Of a DNA stretch of 64,000 nucleotides, positions 8,615 through 20,874 are shown one piece after another. A model generated the notes under the pieces. The model saw nothing but the letters and a program-made list of their open reading frames with translations, ran no database searches and was not told the origin of the DNA. This DNA is from Planctomycetota bacterium (GTDB lineage: Bacteria; Planctomycetota; SZUA-567; H5-PLA8). The first letter of the stretch is position 1. Each line of letters starts with the position of its first letter. The stretch is from assembly GCA_027493525.1 (NCBI GenBank), contig JAOSKN010000003.1:682001-746000 (forward strand). The letters are read 5' to 3'. A program made the position numbers and the translations under genes.

Positions 8615-10411
8615 ATGTCGAACGCTCAGACGATGCTTGTGTGTGGGATGGCCCTGCTGGCCTGCGCGGCCCACGCGGCCGATACGTCCATCCTGCCCGA
8701 AGACCGGCGCATGGACTGGCGGCCGGGCATTCCGGGAGGGATTCCCGCGTATCCGGTATTCGCGAACGTGAAAGCCGCGCCGTACAACGCGAAGGGCGAC
8801 GGGCAGGCCGATGACACGGCTGCGATCCAGAAAGCGCTCCACGATTGCCCGGAAGGCCAGGCGGTGCTCGTCCCCGCGGGTATCTACCGCCTGACTACGC
8901 AACTCGATATCGCCAAGGGCGTGGTGCTGCGCGGCGAAGGCCCCGAAAAGACCCGGCTGGTCAACGAGTCGCTCACCAAACACGGCATCTCGATCTGCAA
9001 CTACGACAACCCGGTGAGCACAAGAATCGTCAAGGGCGGCGCGAAGGGTTCGACCTCGATCTCGGTAGAGGACGCCTCGCGGATGAAGGCCGGCGACCTG
9101 CTGCTCATCGACCAGCTCAACGATCCGGACCTCGTGGAGTTGCAGGGCCAAGGCGGGCTTTGCAAGTGGGCCGGGCGCGAGGACGGCAAGCGCGCGATGG
9201 GGCAGCTTGTCCAGCTCGCCGCGAAAGACGGGAACAACCTGACGCTCAACCGGCCTCTGGCGATCGAGTTCAAGGCGGCGCTGGCGGCCGAAGCCACGCG
9301 GAGCACCGACAAGGTCATCGCGAAGGCCGGCGTCGAGGACCTGTACTTCGAGTTCACGAAGAAGCACACCGACGACACCTCTTCGATCAAGATCTGGAAC
9401 GCGGTCCACTGCTGGGTGAAGAACGTGGAGTCCAGCCGGGGCTGGTCGTACGGGCACGTCACGCTCAAGAAATGCCTGGGCTGCGAAGTCCGCGACAGCT
9501 ACTTCCATCACGCGCACTTCTACGGCTCGGGGCATGGCTACGCGGTGCTCGTCACCGCGCAGAGCACCGACACGCTGGTCGAGAACAACGTCTGCTACCA
9601 CCTCAACACCGGGCCGCAGGTTTCGAGCAGCGGGCCGGGGAACGTGATCGCGTACAACTACTCGTTCCGCACCTTCGGGCGGGATTACCCCGAGACGAAC
9701 TGGGCGCACTCGGACCTCTGCCAGCACGCCGCGCATCCGTTCCTGAACCTCTTCGAGGGGAACCAGGTCGGTACGGTCTGCTTCGATTTCTACTGGGGCT
9801 CCTCGAGCCACAACACGCTCTTCCGCAACGCCGTGGACATGCGGAACTCGCGCATCGACGGCGCGCCGATGACGCAAAACCTCGTCGGATTCCGGCTCGA
9901 CAAGCGCAGCCGCTACAACAGCGCGCTCGGGAACGTCCTGGGGCATGAAGGGATGCAAGGGCAGTACCAGAATGCCGGGGCGGCGAATTTCGGCGCGCCG
10001 CTGGTCTGGGCGCTGGGCCATCCCGGCGATCCGGACGTGGCGAAGACGCTGCTGCGGCACGGCAACTTCGATTACGTGACGAAGCAGGTGCAATGGGATC
10101 CGCGAATCTCGGAGCGCAAGCTGCCGGACTCGTTGTACCTTTCCGCGAAGCCGGCGTTCTTCGGCCAGCACGCGTGGCCGCCGATCGGCCCGGACCGCGC
10201 GCCCATGGTCGGCGACCTCCCCGCGCGCGAGCGCTTCCTGAAGGTCCCCGCCGCCGAGCGCGAGGCGCAGGACCTGCTGTACCTGGGCGAGTACCAGGCG
10301 GCGGCGGGGAAGAAGGCGGAGGCGAGTGCGGCGTTCCAGGCCCTGCTGGCGAAGTATCCGAGCAGTTTGTTCGCGGCGGCGGCGAAGGCGCATCTGGAGA
10401 AGAAGGAGTGA
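8615..10411 (+). CDS. Secreted right-handed beta-helix (pectate lyase superfamily) protein
   Basis: 598 residues from ATG 8615, chosen because a signal peptide follows directly (TMLVCGMALLACAAHAAD) and a purine-rich site (GGGAGA) precedes it. The N-terminus carries the Pectate_lyase_3 entry motif (YNAKGDGQADDTAAIQ, then VLVPAGIYRLTTQL and VLRGEGPEKTRL). The body alternates Asn-rich turns with short strands (NAVHCWVKNVESSRG, ENNVCYHLNTGPQV, GNVIAYNYSF), typical of a parallel beta-helix that binds or cleaves acidic polysaccharide. The last 60 or so residues look like a single TPR-type helix pair (GEYQAAAGKKAEASAAFQAL). Substrate unknown. It is probably periplasmic or extracellular. Confidence 0.85.
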   Translation: MSNAQTMLVCGMALLACAAHAADTSILPEDRRMDWRPGIPGGIPAYPVFANVKAAPYNAKGDGQADDTAAIQKALHDCPEGQAVLVPAGIYRLTTQLDIAKGVVLRGEGPEKTRLVNESLTKHGISICNYDNPVSTRIVKGGAKGSTSISVEDASRMKAGDLLLIDQLNDPDLVELQGQGGLCKWAGREDGKRAMGQLVQLAAKDGNNLTLNRPLAIEFKAALAAEATRSTDKVIAKAGVEDLYFEFTKKHTDDTSSIKIWNAVHCWVKNVESSRGWSYGHVTLKKCLGCEVRDSYFHHAHFYGSGHGYAVLVTAQSTDTLVENNVCYHLNTGPQVSSSGPGNVIAYNYSFRTFGRDYPETNWAHSDLCQHAAHPFLNLFEGNQVGTVCFDFYWGSSSHNTLFRNAVDMRNSRIDGAPMTQNLVGFRLDKRSRYNSALGNVLGHEGMQGQYQNAGAANFGAPLVWALGHPGDPDVAKTLLRHGNFDYVTKQVQWDPRISERKLPDSLYLSAKPAFFGQHAWPPIGPDRAPMVGDLPARERFLKVPAAEREAQDLLYLGEYQAAAGKKAEASAAFQALLAKYPSSLFAAAAKAHLEKKE

Positions 10412-10418
10412 ATGGAAT

Positions 10419-10438
10419 CAACCACGGCGCGCGCGGAG
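10419..10438 (+). repeat. Degenerate CCACGGAG post-stop repeat
   Basis: CAACCACGGCGCGCGCGGAG lies 8 bases after the stop of the beta-helix gene, in the same direction. It is diverged but keeps the AACCACGG opening and a second CGGAG unit. Confidence 0.5.
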
Positions 10439-10468
10439 TACCGCGCCAACGGTCGGGTTCCTGACCTT

Positions 10469-10488
10469 CCACCGCGTTCCTCGCGTGC

Positions 10489-10498
<10 letters not shown>
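10469..10498 (-). repeat. Degenerate CCACGGAG post-stop repeat, facing the previous copy
   Basis: On the minus strand this reads ATCACCGCTGAGCACGCGAG followed by GAACGCGGTGG. It overlaps the stop of the hydantoinase gene. With the copy at 10419 it forms a facing pair between two convergent genes. Confidence 0.45.
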
Positions 10499-14304
<3,806 letters not shown>

Positions 14305-14467
14305 GGCGCGGGGCATTCTCGTTCCAGGCGCAAGGCACGGCTCAAGCGTACATGAGTATTGAAGGATGCGCGTCTAACGGCACGCCAGTTCGAAGAATCG
14401 GCCGAATCCCAGGCCGCCAATCGGAAACGCGTGCATAACGAAACGCCAAGGAACCGGCGCCCGGCCG

Positions 14468-15811
14468 TCAGCCGCGCGCGGGAAGGACCGTGCCGCGGCA
14501 TTCCCCGAACCCGACGCGGTAGCCCTTGCCCTGGCACCAGCCGGTCAGGATCACCGTGTCGCCGTCTTCCAGGAACTTCCGTTCGCCGCCGCCCGGCAGC
14601 TTGAGCGGCTTCGTCCCGCGCCAGGCCAGCTCCAGCATGCTGCCGTAGCTGTCGGGCTCGGGGCCGCTGACGGTGCCGCTGGCGAGGAGGTCGCCGGTGC
14701 GGAGGTTGCAGCCGCCGACGGTGTGGTGCGCGACCTGCTGGCAGATGTTCCAGTACATGTGCTTGTAGTTGGTCGAACAGATGCGATGGGGCTGGTCCAT
14801 CTCCTGGCCCTGGAGCCAGACTTCGAGGTTGATGTCGACGGCCCACGGCGCGGTGCTGCGCAAATAGGGCAGGGGCTCGGGATCCTGCTTGGGGCCGCCG
14901 CAGCGGAAGGGCAGCAGCGCCTCCAGCGGCACCACCCAGGGGCTGATGCTGGTGGCGAAGTTCTTGGCGTTGAACGGCCCGAGCGGCTGGTACTCCCACT
15001 TCTGAATGTCGCGGGCGCTCCAATCGTTGACCAGGACCATGCCGAAGATATGTCGCGGGGCCTCCGGGACGCCGACGGGCGAACCTTGCTCGCTGGGCGC
15101 GCCGATAAGGCAGCCGACTTCCAGTTCGAAGTCCATCAGCCGCGAGGCGCCGAAGCCGGGCGCGGGGTCCTCGTCCTTCTTCGTCTGGCCCATGGGCCGG
15201 CGCACCGGCGTGCCGCTGACGACGATCGAGCCGGCGCGGCCGTGGTAGGCGATGGGCAGGTGGACGTAATTCGGCATTAGCGCGTTGTCGGCGCCGCGCA
15301 TGATCGTGCCCACGTTCACGGCGTGGTACTTGGAGCTGTAAAAGTCGGTGTAATCGGCGACCTCGACCGGCAGGAGCAACTCGACTTCCTCCTGGCGGTA
15401 GAGCGCGGCGGCCTGGAACTCGCGGTCTTCCTTCAGGCGCGGGTCGTCTCCGGTGAGCAGCGCGCTGACGGCCTGCCGCGTCTGACTCCAGACCTCGGGG
15501 CCGGAGGCCATGAAGTCGTTGAGGCTCGGGCGGTCAAAGACCACTTGGTCGGTGCCGGTGCCGAGCACGCCCATGAAGGAATCGGCGCCGAAGTCGGAAC
15601 CACTCGCCGCGCCCTTGCCCGATGCGCTTACGTACCCGCGCCGTTCGAGATCCGAGAGGTCCAGGACGTACTCGCCGATCGCCACACCCACGCGCGGCGA
15701 GCCGCCGTCCTTGGGCTGGAAGACGCCGTAGGGGAGATTCTGGATGGGAAAGTGCGTGTCTTTGCCGCACTTGATCCAGGTCTTGAGGCCGGGGTCGGTG
15801 GTCGAACTCAT
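14468..15811 (-). CDS. fahA: Fumarylacetoacetase
   Basis: 447 residues, close to the 420 of the eukaryotic enzyme and far longer than single-domain FAH-fold proteins. The N-terminal SH3-like domain (HFPIQNLPYGVFQPKDGG) is followed by the catalytic core: DYTDFYSSKYHAVNVG with the catalytic histidine, LPIAYHGRAGSIVVSG, and metal ligands in FELEVGCLIG and VLVNDWSARDIQKWEYQPLG. Fumarylacetoacetase makes fumarate and acetoacetate in the last step of tyrosine and homogentisate breakdown. The unknown gene upstream ends 28 bases before this start, so the pair is an operon. Homogentisate dioxygenase and maleylacetoacetate isomerase are not in the window. Confidence 0.95.
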   Translation of the reverse strand: MSSTTDPGLKTWIKCGKDTHFPIQNLPYGVFQPKDGGSPRVGVAIGEYVLDLSDLERRGYVSASGKGAASGSDFGADSFMGVLGTGTDQVVFDRPSLNDFMASGPEVWSQTRQAVSALLTGDDPRLKEDREFQAAALYRQEEVELLLPVEVADYTDFYSSKYHAVNVGTIMRGADNALMPNYVHLPIAYHGRAGSIVVSGTPVRRPMGQTKKDEDPAPGFGASRLMDFELEVGCLIGAPSEQGSPVGVPEAPRHIFGMVLVNDWSARDIQKWEYQPLGPFNAKNFATSISPWVVPLEALLPFRCGGPKQDPEPLPYLRSTAPWAVDINLEVWLQGQEMDQPHRICSTNYKHMYWNICQQVAHHTVGGCNLRTGDLLASGTVSGPEPDSYGSMLELAWRGTKPLKLPGGGERKFLEDGDTVILTGWCQGKGYRVGFGECRGTVLPARG

Positions 15812-15839
15812 GATTCCGTTCCTTATTCTCTCGGCCGCT

Positions 15840-16844
15840 TCACTCGGCGGCCACGGCGAGATTCAGCAGGCCCAGGTTCCTGAGGTCCTCGCGCGGCTCG
15901 TCGAAGCTGCAACTCCCGAACGAGGCCGCGTACGCGCGCGCGGCCTTGATCCGGTCGGCGGCGACGGCATGCCCGCGGCAGGCCAGCCGGCCGTCCTCGA
16001 AGCGGAACGCGGCCGGGTCTTCCTCCTCCAGGATCGCGCGCACGGCCGGCTCGTCCAGGCGGGCCTCGCGCGCGAGCACGGCCGCGCCAAAGACGTTGAG
16101 GAAGCCGTGCATCTTCGCGTTCACGGACGCATTGAAGTGCCGGACCGGATGATGCAGCCCGGCGGTGCATTTGAGCGCCACGCCGGCCTCGCGGCAACCG
16201 TGGATCGCGAAGGCGGCCTGCTCGGGCGAGGGGAAGGCCGCGGCCTCCAGTCCGCCCGTGCGCAGCTTGAAACCCGCCGGCCGGCTGCGCTTGCGCCCGT
16301 GCCGGGTTTCGGCGGCGTTGGTGGCCGCCAGGGCAGCCAGCGCCGCGGCGCACTCCTCGCGCCAAGCCTCGCGCCGCGCCAGTTCGTAGAATGGCGTCAG
16401 GTTCGCGGGGCCTTCGTCTTCGAGCATCTCGGAAGCCGCGGTCAGCAGGTCACATAGCGCGTCGACGTGGGCTTCGCCGAGCAGTTCGTCGGGGAGCTTG
16501 ACCTCGAAGACGTCCACGCGCGCGCGGGCGCCATGCTTGCCCAGAAACGAGGCCAGCGCCTCGAGGTCCTCGCGGAGGCCTTCGAGCCAGGCCTCGCGCG
16601 CCGCGCCGCCTCGGCCCAGCGCCGCGAAGCCGAAGGGCGCGCCCAGGGCCAGCAGCTCGTGGAACGCGTCGAGTTCCGCCAGCCGCGCGGCGGGGATCAC
16701 GAAGCGCCCCAGCATCCAGGTCTCGGGCTCGGCGCGGTAACGGGCAAAGTTCGAAAAGGCCTGCTCCAGCGGAAGCTTGGCTGGCGGGAAGAGGCCGGCG
16801 TAATCGACGATCTCCGAGAGCAGCGCGCGCAGGGCGGACGGCAC
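15840..16844 (-). CDS. Conserved protein of unknown function, operon partner of fumarylacetoacetase
   Basis: 334 residues from GTG 16844, which has AAAGGAG eight bases upstream. I do not recognise the family. The N-terminus (IVDYAGLFPPAKLPLEQAFS) is well ordered, and the middle shows alternating beta strands and helices with GFKLRTGG, AFPSPEQAAFAIHGCREAGV and LKCTAGLHHPVRHFN. These suggest a TIM-barrel-like fold of the kind seen in aldolases and isomerases, but I cannot name catalytic residues. It is followed 28 bases later by fumarylacetoacetase, so a role in the same degradative route is a reasonable guess from context only. Confidence 0.75.
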   Translation of the reverse strand: MPSALRALLSEIVDYAGLFPPAKLPLEQAFSNFARYRAEPETWMLGRFVIPAARLAELDAFHELLALGAPFGFAALGRGGAAREAWLEGLREDLEALASFLGKHGARARVDVFEVKLPDELLGEAHVDALCDLLTAASEMLEDEGPANLTPFYELARREAWREECAAALAALAATNAAETRHGRKRSRPAGFKLRTGGLEAAAFPSPEQAAFAIHGCREAGVALKCTAGLHHPVRHFNASVNAKMHGFLNVFGAAVLAREARLDEPAVRAILEEEDPAAFRFEDGRLACRGHAVAADRIKAARAYAASFGSCSFDEPREDLRNLGLLNLAVAAE

Positions 16845-17148
16845 GGCGGACTCCTTTTATTGAACAGGCCGCCGGATAGCCTAGCGTTGATCGCGAGGCG
16901 TGCAAACGCACGAGGGCGTTCAAATCAACGCGTGCCGCGGGTACGCGTCTCCGCTGGAACGCCTTTGAACTCGTGCACTTACTGGTTCTCAAGTCGGGAA
17001 TTCCATGGCCCGCGGTTTGATGCCCCTTGGAATCGAAGTGATTTTGCAGGAAAAGGCGGGCTTTCCACTCGATCTGTCTCGAATTGCATCGTTGTAGTTA
17101 CCGATTCCCGGCGCGGGGAGCGGACTTCAACGGGGCGGCGGAGGGCGC
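16845..17148. other. 304-base gap between divergent genes, no feature recognised
   Basis: The gap separates the minus-strand unknown gene from the plus-strand STAS gene and must hold promoters for both, but I see no convincing -35/-10 pair, no hairpin and no member of the word-repeat families. Part of it (about 17000-17100) is less GC-rich than the genes around it. Confidence 0.5.
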
Positions 17149-17535
17149 ATGAGCATCGAGTTCGCAGTAACCATCATTCAATCGACCATAGGAACGAAGG
17201 CGGCGCGCGTGGAAGTCTCCGGTGGGCTGGACCCGACTACGCTGGACGCGTTCAAGGAGGTTCTCGAGAAGCTCCTCGCCAAGGGCGCGAAAAACGTGAT
17301 CGTGGACTGCACGCGGACGAAGTTCATCAGCTCGAGCGGACTGGCCTCGCTGCTGAACTTCACCGACCGCTTTGAGGCCGAAGGCGGCGGGATGGCCATT
17401 ACGCGCGCGCCGCACAACGTCCTGCGCGTGATCTATCTGATGGGCTTCGACAAGCACCTGAACGTATTCGCCGACGACGCGACCGCGCTGGTCTGGTTCA
17501 CGGGCGTGGCGCTGAAGATGTATCAGGATTCATGA
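17149..17535 (+). CDS. STAS-domain anti-sigma factor antagonist
   Basis: 128 residues, a single STAS domain of the SpoIIAA/RsbV type. In such systems the unphosphorylated antagonist binds an RsbW-like kinase and frees its target. The phospho-acceptor region is TKFISSSGLASLLN (Ser about 61-63), preceded by the strand KNVIVDCTRTKF and followed by the helix DRFEAEGGGMAI. The start ATG has a G-rich upstream region (GGCGGAGGG). No kinase partner is adjacent; the nearest candidate is the HATPase protein at 34.8 kb, which has its own STAS neighbour. The last six bases overlap the end of the convergent membrane protein gene. Confidence 0.9.
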   Translation: MSIEFAVTIIQSTIGTKAARVEVSGGLDPTTLDAFKEVLEKLLAKGAKNVIVDCTRTKFISSSGLASLLNFTDRFEAEGGGMAITRAPHNVLRVIYLMGFDKHLNVFADDATALVWFTGVALKMYQDS

Positions 17536-17904
17536 GTCTTCTACCGCTTGGTCCTGTCGGTGGGCCGTTTGCCGTGATTTCCTTCGCGCCCATCGTTCGG
17601 TTAGCATCACGGTAAGAATCAACGGTGGAAATAAGACTAGAGCATTATAGGCGGCCGCTTTCCAATCCATGGTAATGGGATTGCCCACTCGTTTCCCAAA
17701 GGACTTGGGCAGGTTATAGGACCAATCATGCGTTCTGTCGGTCTGCACGGTCCAAGGCCAGCCATATTCCAATCGATAGGATAGGTCATTCATGGTCAAA
17801 TAGCGGCGCGGCAGGAAGTTGAGGCCCACCACCAGGCTGCCACCTATGGTCAGGATCAGCAGAGTGGAAAGACGAAATTGGATAAGCGGTCGTTGGTTCG
17901 GCAT
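17530..17904 (-). CDS. Small membrane protein of the planctomycete FRLSTLL type
   Basis: 124 residues. The N-terminus IQFRLSTLLILTIGGSLVVG is a stereotyped opening seen on many short membrane proteins in Planctomycetes. A hydrophilic middle (YLTMNDLSYRLEYGWPWT) and a second membrane segment (AAYNALVLFPPLILTVMLTE) follow, with a basic tail. Function unknown. The coding sequence is visibly less GC-rich than its neighbours. The start ATG 17904 is preceded on its own strand by AAGGGCAGG. The gene converges with, and overlaps by six bases, the STAS gene, and its start lies about 50 bases from the divergent tRNA gene. Confidence 0.8.
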   Translation of the reverse strand: MPNQRPLIQFRLSTLLILTIGGSLVVGLNFLPRRYLTMNDLSYRLEYGWPWTVQTDRTHDWSYNLPKSFGKRVGNPITMDWKAAAYNALVLFPPLILTVMLTERWARRKSRQTAHRQDQAVEDS

Positions 17905-17913
17905 GGCCTGCCC

Positions 17914-17942
17914 TTGAAAAAGCTTCGTCTCCAAGCGACATT
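17914..17942 (+). promoter_or_regulatory. Promoter candidate for tRNA-Arg
   Basis: TTGAAA (17914-17919), a 17-base spacer, then GACATT (17937-17942). Transcription would start near 17949, four bases before the mature tRNA 5' end. The -10 is only a 3 of 6 match; spacing and position are the main support. Confidence 0.45.
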
Positions 17943-17952
17943 CTCCACGCGC

Positions 17953-18029
<77 letters not shown>

Positions 18030-18153
18030 AACCGCGCTCCATGGACGCCCGCCGCGCCGGGCTCCGTGCGCGCCGGGGTGAATGAGGGTAGAAGAAGCGT
18101 TCAAGTCGTGCTACAGTGCGCGTCGATACGGGGTTGGGCAACTGGATCGCCGC

Positions 18154-18615
18154 ATGGACACGACGTCCCAACGCGCAGACCGCTTCACGCCGGCCACGCG
18201 CAACGCCATCGCTCTCGCCAAGGAACGGGTGGTCGAGTACAAGCACACCCATATCACGCCCGAGCACATCCTGCTGGGGCTGTTGACGGACGGGGACGAG
18301 AAGGTCGTCGCGGCGCTGACCAAGGCCAAGGCCAGCGCCGAACAGGTCCGCGCGCTGGTCACGCATCACATGCGCCCGGGTGACGAAGGCATCCCCGAGC
18401 ACCTGATCACCTTCAGCGAGCGCGCCAAGCGCGTCATCGAGACGGCCAAGGAAGAGGCGCAGCGCGCGCGCGCCGCGCAGATCGGACCCGAGCACCTGCT
18501 GCTGGGCCTGACGCGCGTTCCCAATACCGTGTGCGGCGCCGTCCTGCGCGCCGTGGACCTGACGACCGAAGTGGTCCTCGAAGCCCTGGGCGTCCCGCCC
18601 GAACGGATCGAGTAG
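18154..18615 (+). CDS. Stand-alone Clp N-terminal domain protein
   Basis: 153 residues from ATG 18154. It holds the two repeated motifs of the ClpA/ClpC N-domain: FTPATRNAIALAKERVVEYK with HTHITPEHILLGLL, and FSERAKRVIETAKEEAQRAR with AAQIGPEHLLLGLTRVP. There is no ATPase module after it, so it cannot unfold proteins by itself. In ClpC this domain binds adaptors and substrates, and free copies may act as adaptors or substrate selectors. An earlier in-frame ATG at 18082 would add 24 residues that do not resemble the family. It lies between tRNA-Arg and a convergent isomerase gene. Confidence 0.88.
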   Translation: MDTTSQRADRFTPATRNAIALAKERVVEYKHTHITPEHILLGLLTDGDEKVVAALTKAKASAEQVRALVTHHMRPGDEGIPEHLITFSERAKRVIETAKEEAQRARAAQIGPEHLLLGLTRVPNTVCGAVLRAVDLTTEVVLEALGVPPERIE

Positions 18616-18633
18616 CCCCGGCGTGCCCGCCCG

Positions 18634-19503
18634 TCAGGCGCCGAGCATCCGCTTCAGATGCGCGAAGGCCGTCGCCAGCCGCTTGTGGCTCGCCGAATCG
18701 GTGTGCCCTTCCTCGACCAGCCAGCCGTCGTAGCCGCGTTTCTTGAGCTGCGCGATGATCTCGGGCCAGTAGACGCAGCCGTCTTCCAGCTCGGCCGACT
18801 GGGCCTTCCACTGCGCCACGCCGTTCGCGTCCGCGCCTGTACGGACCCAGACGCTGTTCTTGACGTGGACTTCAGCGAGAAAGTCGCCCATCAGGTTGAG
18901 GCTCAGATCGAGCCGCTCCCAGCCGTCGGAGAGCATGTTCGCGGGGTCGTAGAGAATCCCCACCTGCTCGGGCGTGAAGCCGCGCAGGAAATTCGCCGTG
19001 CCGGACGGCCCGGGGAAGAGCGTCCCGCCGTGAAGCTCCAGGCACGGGCGCACGCCGGCCTTGTTCGCCTCCGCGACGAGTTCCTTGTAGCGCGCCTTCG
19101 ATTCGTCCACGAGCTTCAGCGCGTCCCACTGGGGCTTGTCCTTGGGGATTGGAAGCCCGGCGCCGACGCGGACGTTCCGGATCCCCGCCTTCCCGCAGGC
19201 GCGGACCATCTTCACCGCGCGCTCCATGTCGTTGGTGTTCGTGTAGCTGGCGACGCTGCTGATCTGAAGTCCGGCGTCCTTCGCGGGCTTCAGCGCGCCC
19301 TGGGGGTCTTCGAAGAAGGCGCTCTCCGCGATCCCGCCCTTGTTGTTGCCCCACGGGTTGAAGGGCTTGGACGGATCGAAGCCCGCCGAGGCGTCCGGCA
19401 CGATTCGAGGCTGCACGCCGTCGTAGCCGATCGACTTGATCAGCCGGCAGGCCTCGGGGAAGGTGTATTCGGGCGTGAACGTGGTGAAGGCGCCGAGTTT
19501 CAT
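18634..19503 (-). CDS. Sugar phosphate isomerase/epimerase-like TIM barrel
   Basis: 289 residues, the AP-endonuclease-2-like xylose-isomerase fold. Visible elements are the first strand (KLGAFTTFTPEYTFPEACRL), SIGYDGVQPRIVP, the metal-ligand region RPCLELHGGTLFPGPSG with Glu and His, GILYDPANMLSDG with the Asp ligand, EVHVKNSVW with the His ligand, and the C-terminal YDGWLVEEGHTD with the last Glu. The set fits a divalent-metal ketose epimerase or inositol-type enzyme, and the substrate is not readable. No signal peptide. A good Shine-Dalgarno (AAAGGAT) precedes ATG 19503. It is divergent from the CrtC-like gene. Confidence 0.85.
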   Translation of the reverse strand: MKLGAFTTFTPEYTFPEACRLIKSIGYDGVQPRIVPDASAGFDPSKPFNPWGNNKGGIAESAFFEDPQGALKPAKDAGLQISSVASYTNTNDMERAVKMVRACGKAGIRNVRVGAGLPIPKDKPQWDALKLVDESKARYKELVAEANKAGVRPCLELHGGTLFPGPSGTANFLRGFTPEQVGILYDPANMLSDGWERLDLSLNLMGDFLAEVHVKNSVWVRTGADANGVAQWKAQSAELEDGCVYWPEIIAQLKKRGYDGWLVEEGHTDSASHKRLATAFAHLKRMLGA

Positions 19504-19614
19504 GCGGGGATCCTTTCGCGGATGGGCTGTACGGCGGAAAAGGTAGACGCTAGCGGCTTCCGGCGTGCGCGCAACGTCCGGTCGCGGCCGCAAGGACTGG
19601 AGGCGAGGGTGCCT

Positions 19615-20730
19615 ATGAAATCGGCGGCCATCCTGCTCCTCGCCTTGGGCCTGTCCTGTGCCGGCAGCCGGGGCCGCGAAGACGCCGCGGTGTTCCCGCG
19701 CGCCGTCGAGCCCCGCGTCTTCGAGTTTCCGCGCGATCACGGCAGCCACCCGGAATACCGCACCGAATGGTGGTATCTCACCGGGGCGCTGGAGACGGAA
19801 GGCGGTGAGGTCTTCGGCTTCCAGGCGACCTGGTTCCGCCGTGCGCTCAAGCCCGAGGCCCCCGCGCGGGCAAGCACGCTCGCGGCGCGCGACTTGATCC
19901 TCTTTCACGGCGCGCTTGCCGACGTGGGCCGCCAGGCCTTCGCCCACGATCACGCCATCGCCCGCGCCGCCTCGACCTGGGCCGGGGCCGCGGAGGGCGA
20001 CCTGAAGGTCTGGCTCTTCGAGAACCGCCTCGAACGCCGAACCGACGGCTCTTGGGCGCTGCGCTTCGAGGTGCAAGGCCGGCGCGTCGAACTGACGCTC
20101 ATGCCGCAGCGCGCGCCGCTCCTGCACGGCGCCGCACCGGGACTGAGCCTGAAAGGCCCCGAGCCGGGTCAGGCTTCCTATTACTACTCGCAGACCCGGC
20201 TGGTGTGCCGGGGCGCGCTGGCGCGCGAACCCGGCGCCGAACCGCTCGCCGTGCGCGGCCAGGCCTGGTTCGACCAGGAGTTCGGCAGCAACCAGCTCGC
20301 CGCCGACCAGATTGGCTGGGACTGGTTCAGCGCGGCGCTCGACGACGGTACGGACCTGATGCTCTACCTGCTGCGCCATAAGGACGGCACGGTCGAGCCG
20401 CTCAGCGGCGGCACGCTCCGCTTCAACGATGGCCGGCGCGTGCATCTCAAGCGCGGCGACGTGAAGGTGGAGGTTCTCGCGCGCTGGACCAGCCCGCATA
20501 CGCAGGCGGAGTACCCCGCGAAGTGGAAGCTCGCGATACCCGCCGAAAAGATCGAGCTGGAGGTCGCGCCGCTCGTGCCCGACCAGGAGTTGCGCACGCC
20601 CGGCGCCTCCGGCGTGAACTACTGGGAAGGCCTTTGCCGCTTCGACGGAAAGGTGGGCCCAAGGCCGGCGAAGGGGCGGGGGTACGTGGAACTCGTCGGC
20701 TACGCGGGGGCGTTTCTGGGCGGATTGTAA
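19615..20730 (+). CDS. CrtC/AttH lipocalin-like exported protein
   Basis: 371 residues from ATG 19615. The N-terminus MKSAAILLLALGLSCAGSRG is a signal sequence and could be a lipoprotein signal at Cys15, although the lipobox (GLSC) is not canonical. The mature protein shows the AttH/CrtC hallmarks: RVFEFPRDHGSHPEYRTEWW, YLTGALETEG, the central WFDQEFGSNQLAADQIGWDW and the closing YWEGLCRF...GRGYVELVGYAG. Related proteins include carotenoid 1,2-hydratase, but most bacterial homologues have no proven activity. No carotenoid genes are nearby, so a hydratase role is not supported by context. Confidence 0.85.
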   Translation: MKSAAILLLALGLSCAGSRGREDAAVFPRAVEPRVFEFPRDHGSHPEYRTEWWYLTGALETEGGEVFGFQATWFRRALKPEAPARASTLAARDLILFHGALADVGRQAFAHDHAIARAASTWAGAAEGDLKVWLFENRLERRTDGSWALRFEVQGRRVELTLMPQRAPLLHGAAPGLSLKGPEPGQASYYYSQTRLVCRGALAREPGAEPLAVRGQAWFDQEFGSNQLAADQIGWDWFSAALDDGTDLMLYLLRHKDGTVEPLSGGTLRFNDGRRVHLKRGDVKVEVLARWTSPHTQAEYPAKWKLAIPAEKIELEVAPLVPDQELRTPGASGVNYWEGLCRFDGKVGPRPAKGRGYVELVGYAGAFLGGL

Positions 20731-20732
20731 GT

Positions 20733-20760
20733 CGCCGCGGAGACGCAGAGGGCGCGGAGA
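20733..20760 (+). repeat. CCACGGAG post-stop repeat, three units (GC-rich form)
   Basis: CGCCGCGGAG, ACGCAGAGGG, CGCGGAGA begin 3 bases after the stop of the CrtC-like gene, in the same direction. It faces the copy at 20844 across about 80 bases. Confidence 0.7.
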
Positions 20761-20843
20761 AGAAAGAAAATGGGGTCATGAAAAGTTGAACGACAGTATG
20801 CCTGATCGCCGGCACTTCTTTATCAATCCCTCCTTTCACTCTT

Positions 20844-20874
20844 TTCTCCGCGTCCTCCGCGTCTCAGCGGTTAA
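20844..20874 (-). repeat. CCACGGAG post-stop repeat overlapping a stop codon
   Basis: Minus strand reads TTAACCGCTGAGACGCGGAG followed by GACGCGGAGAA. The TAA that ends the thiamine-binding protein (20871-20873) is the opening TTAACC of the repeat itself, so repeat and gene end share bases. Confidence 0.7.
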
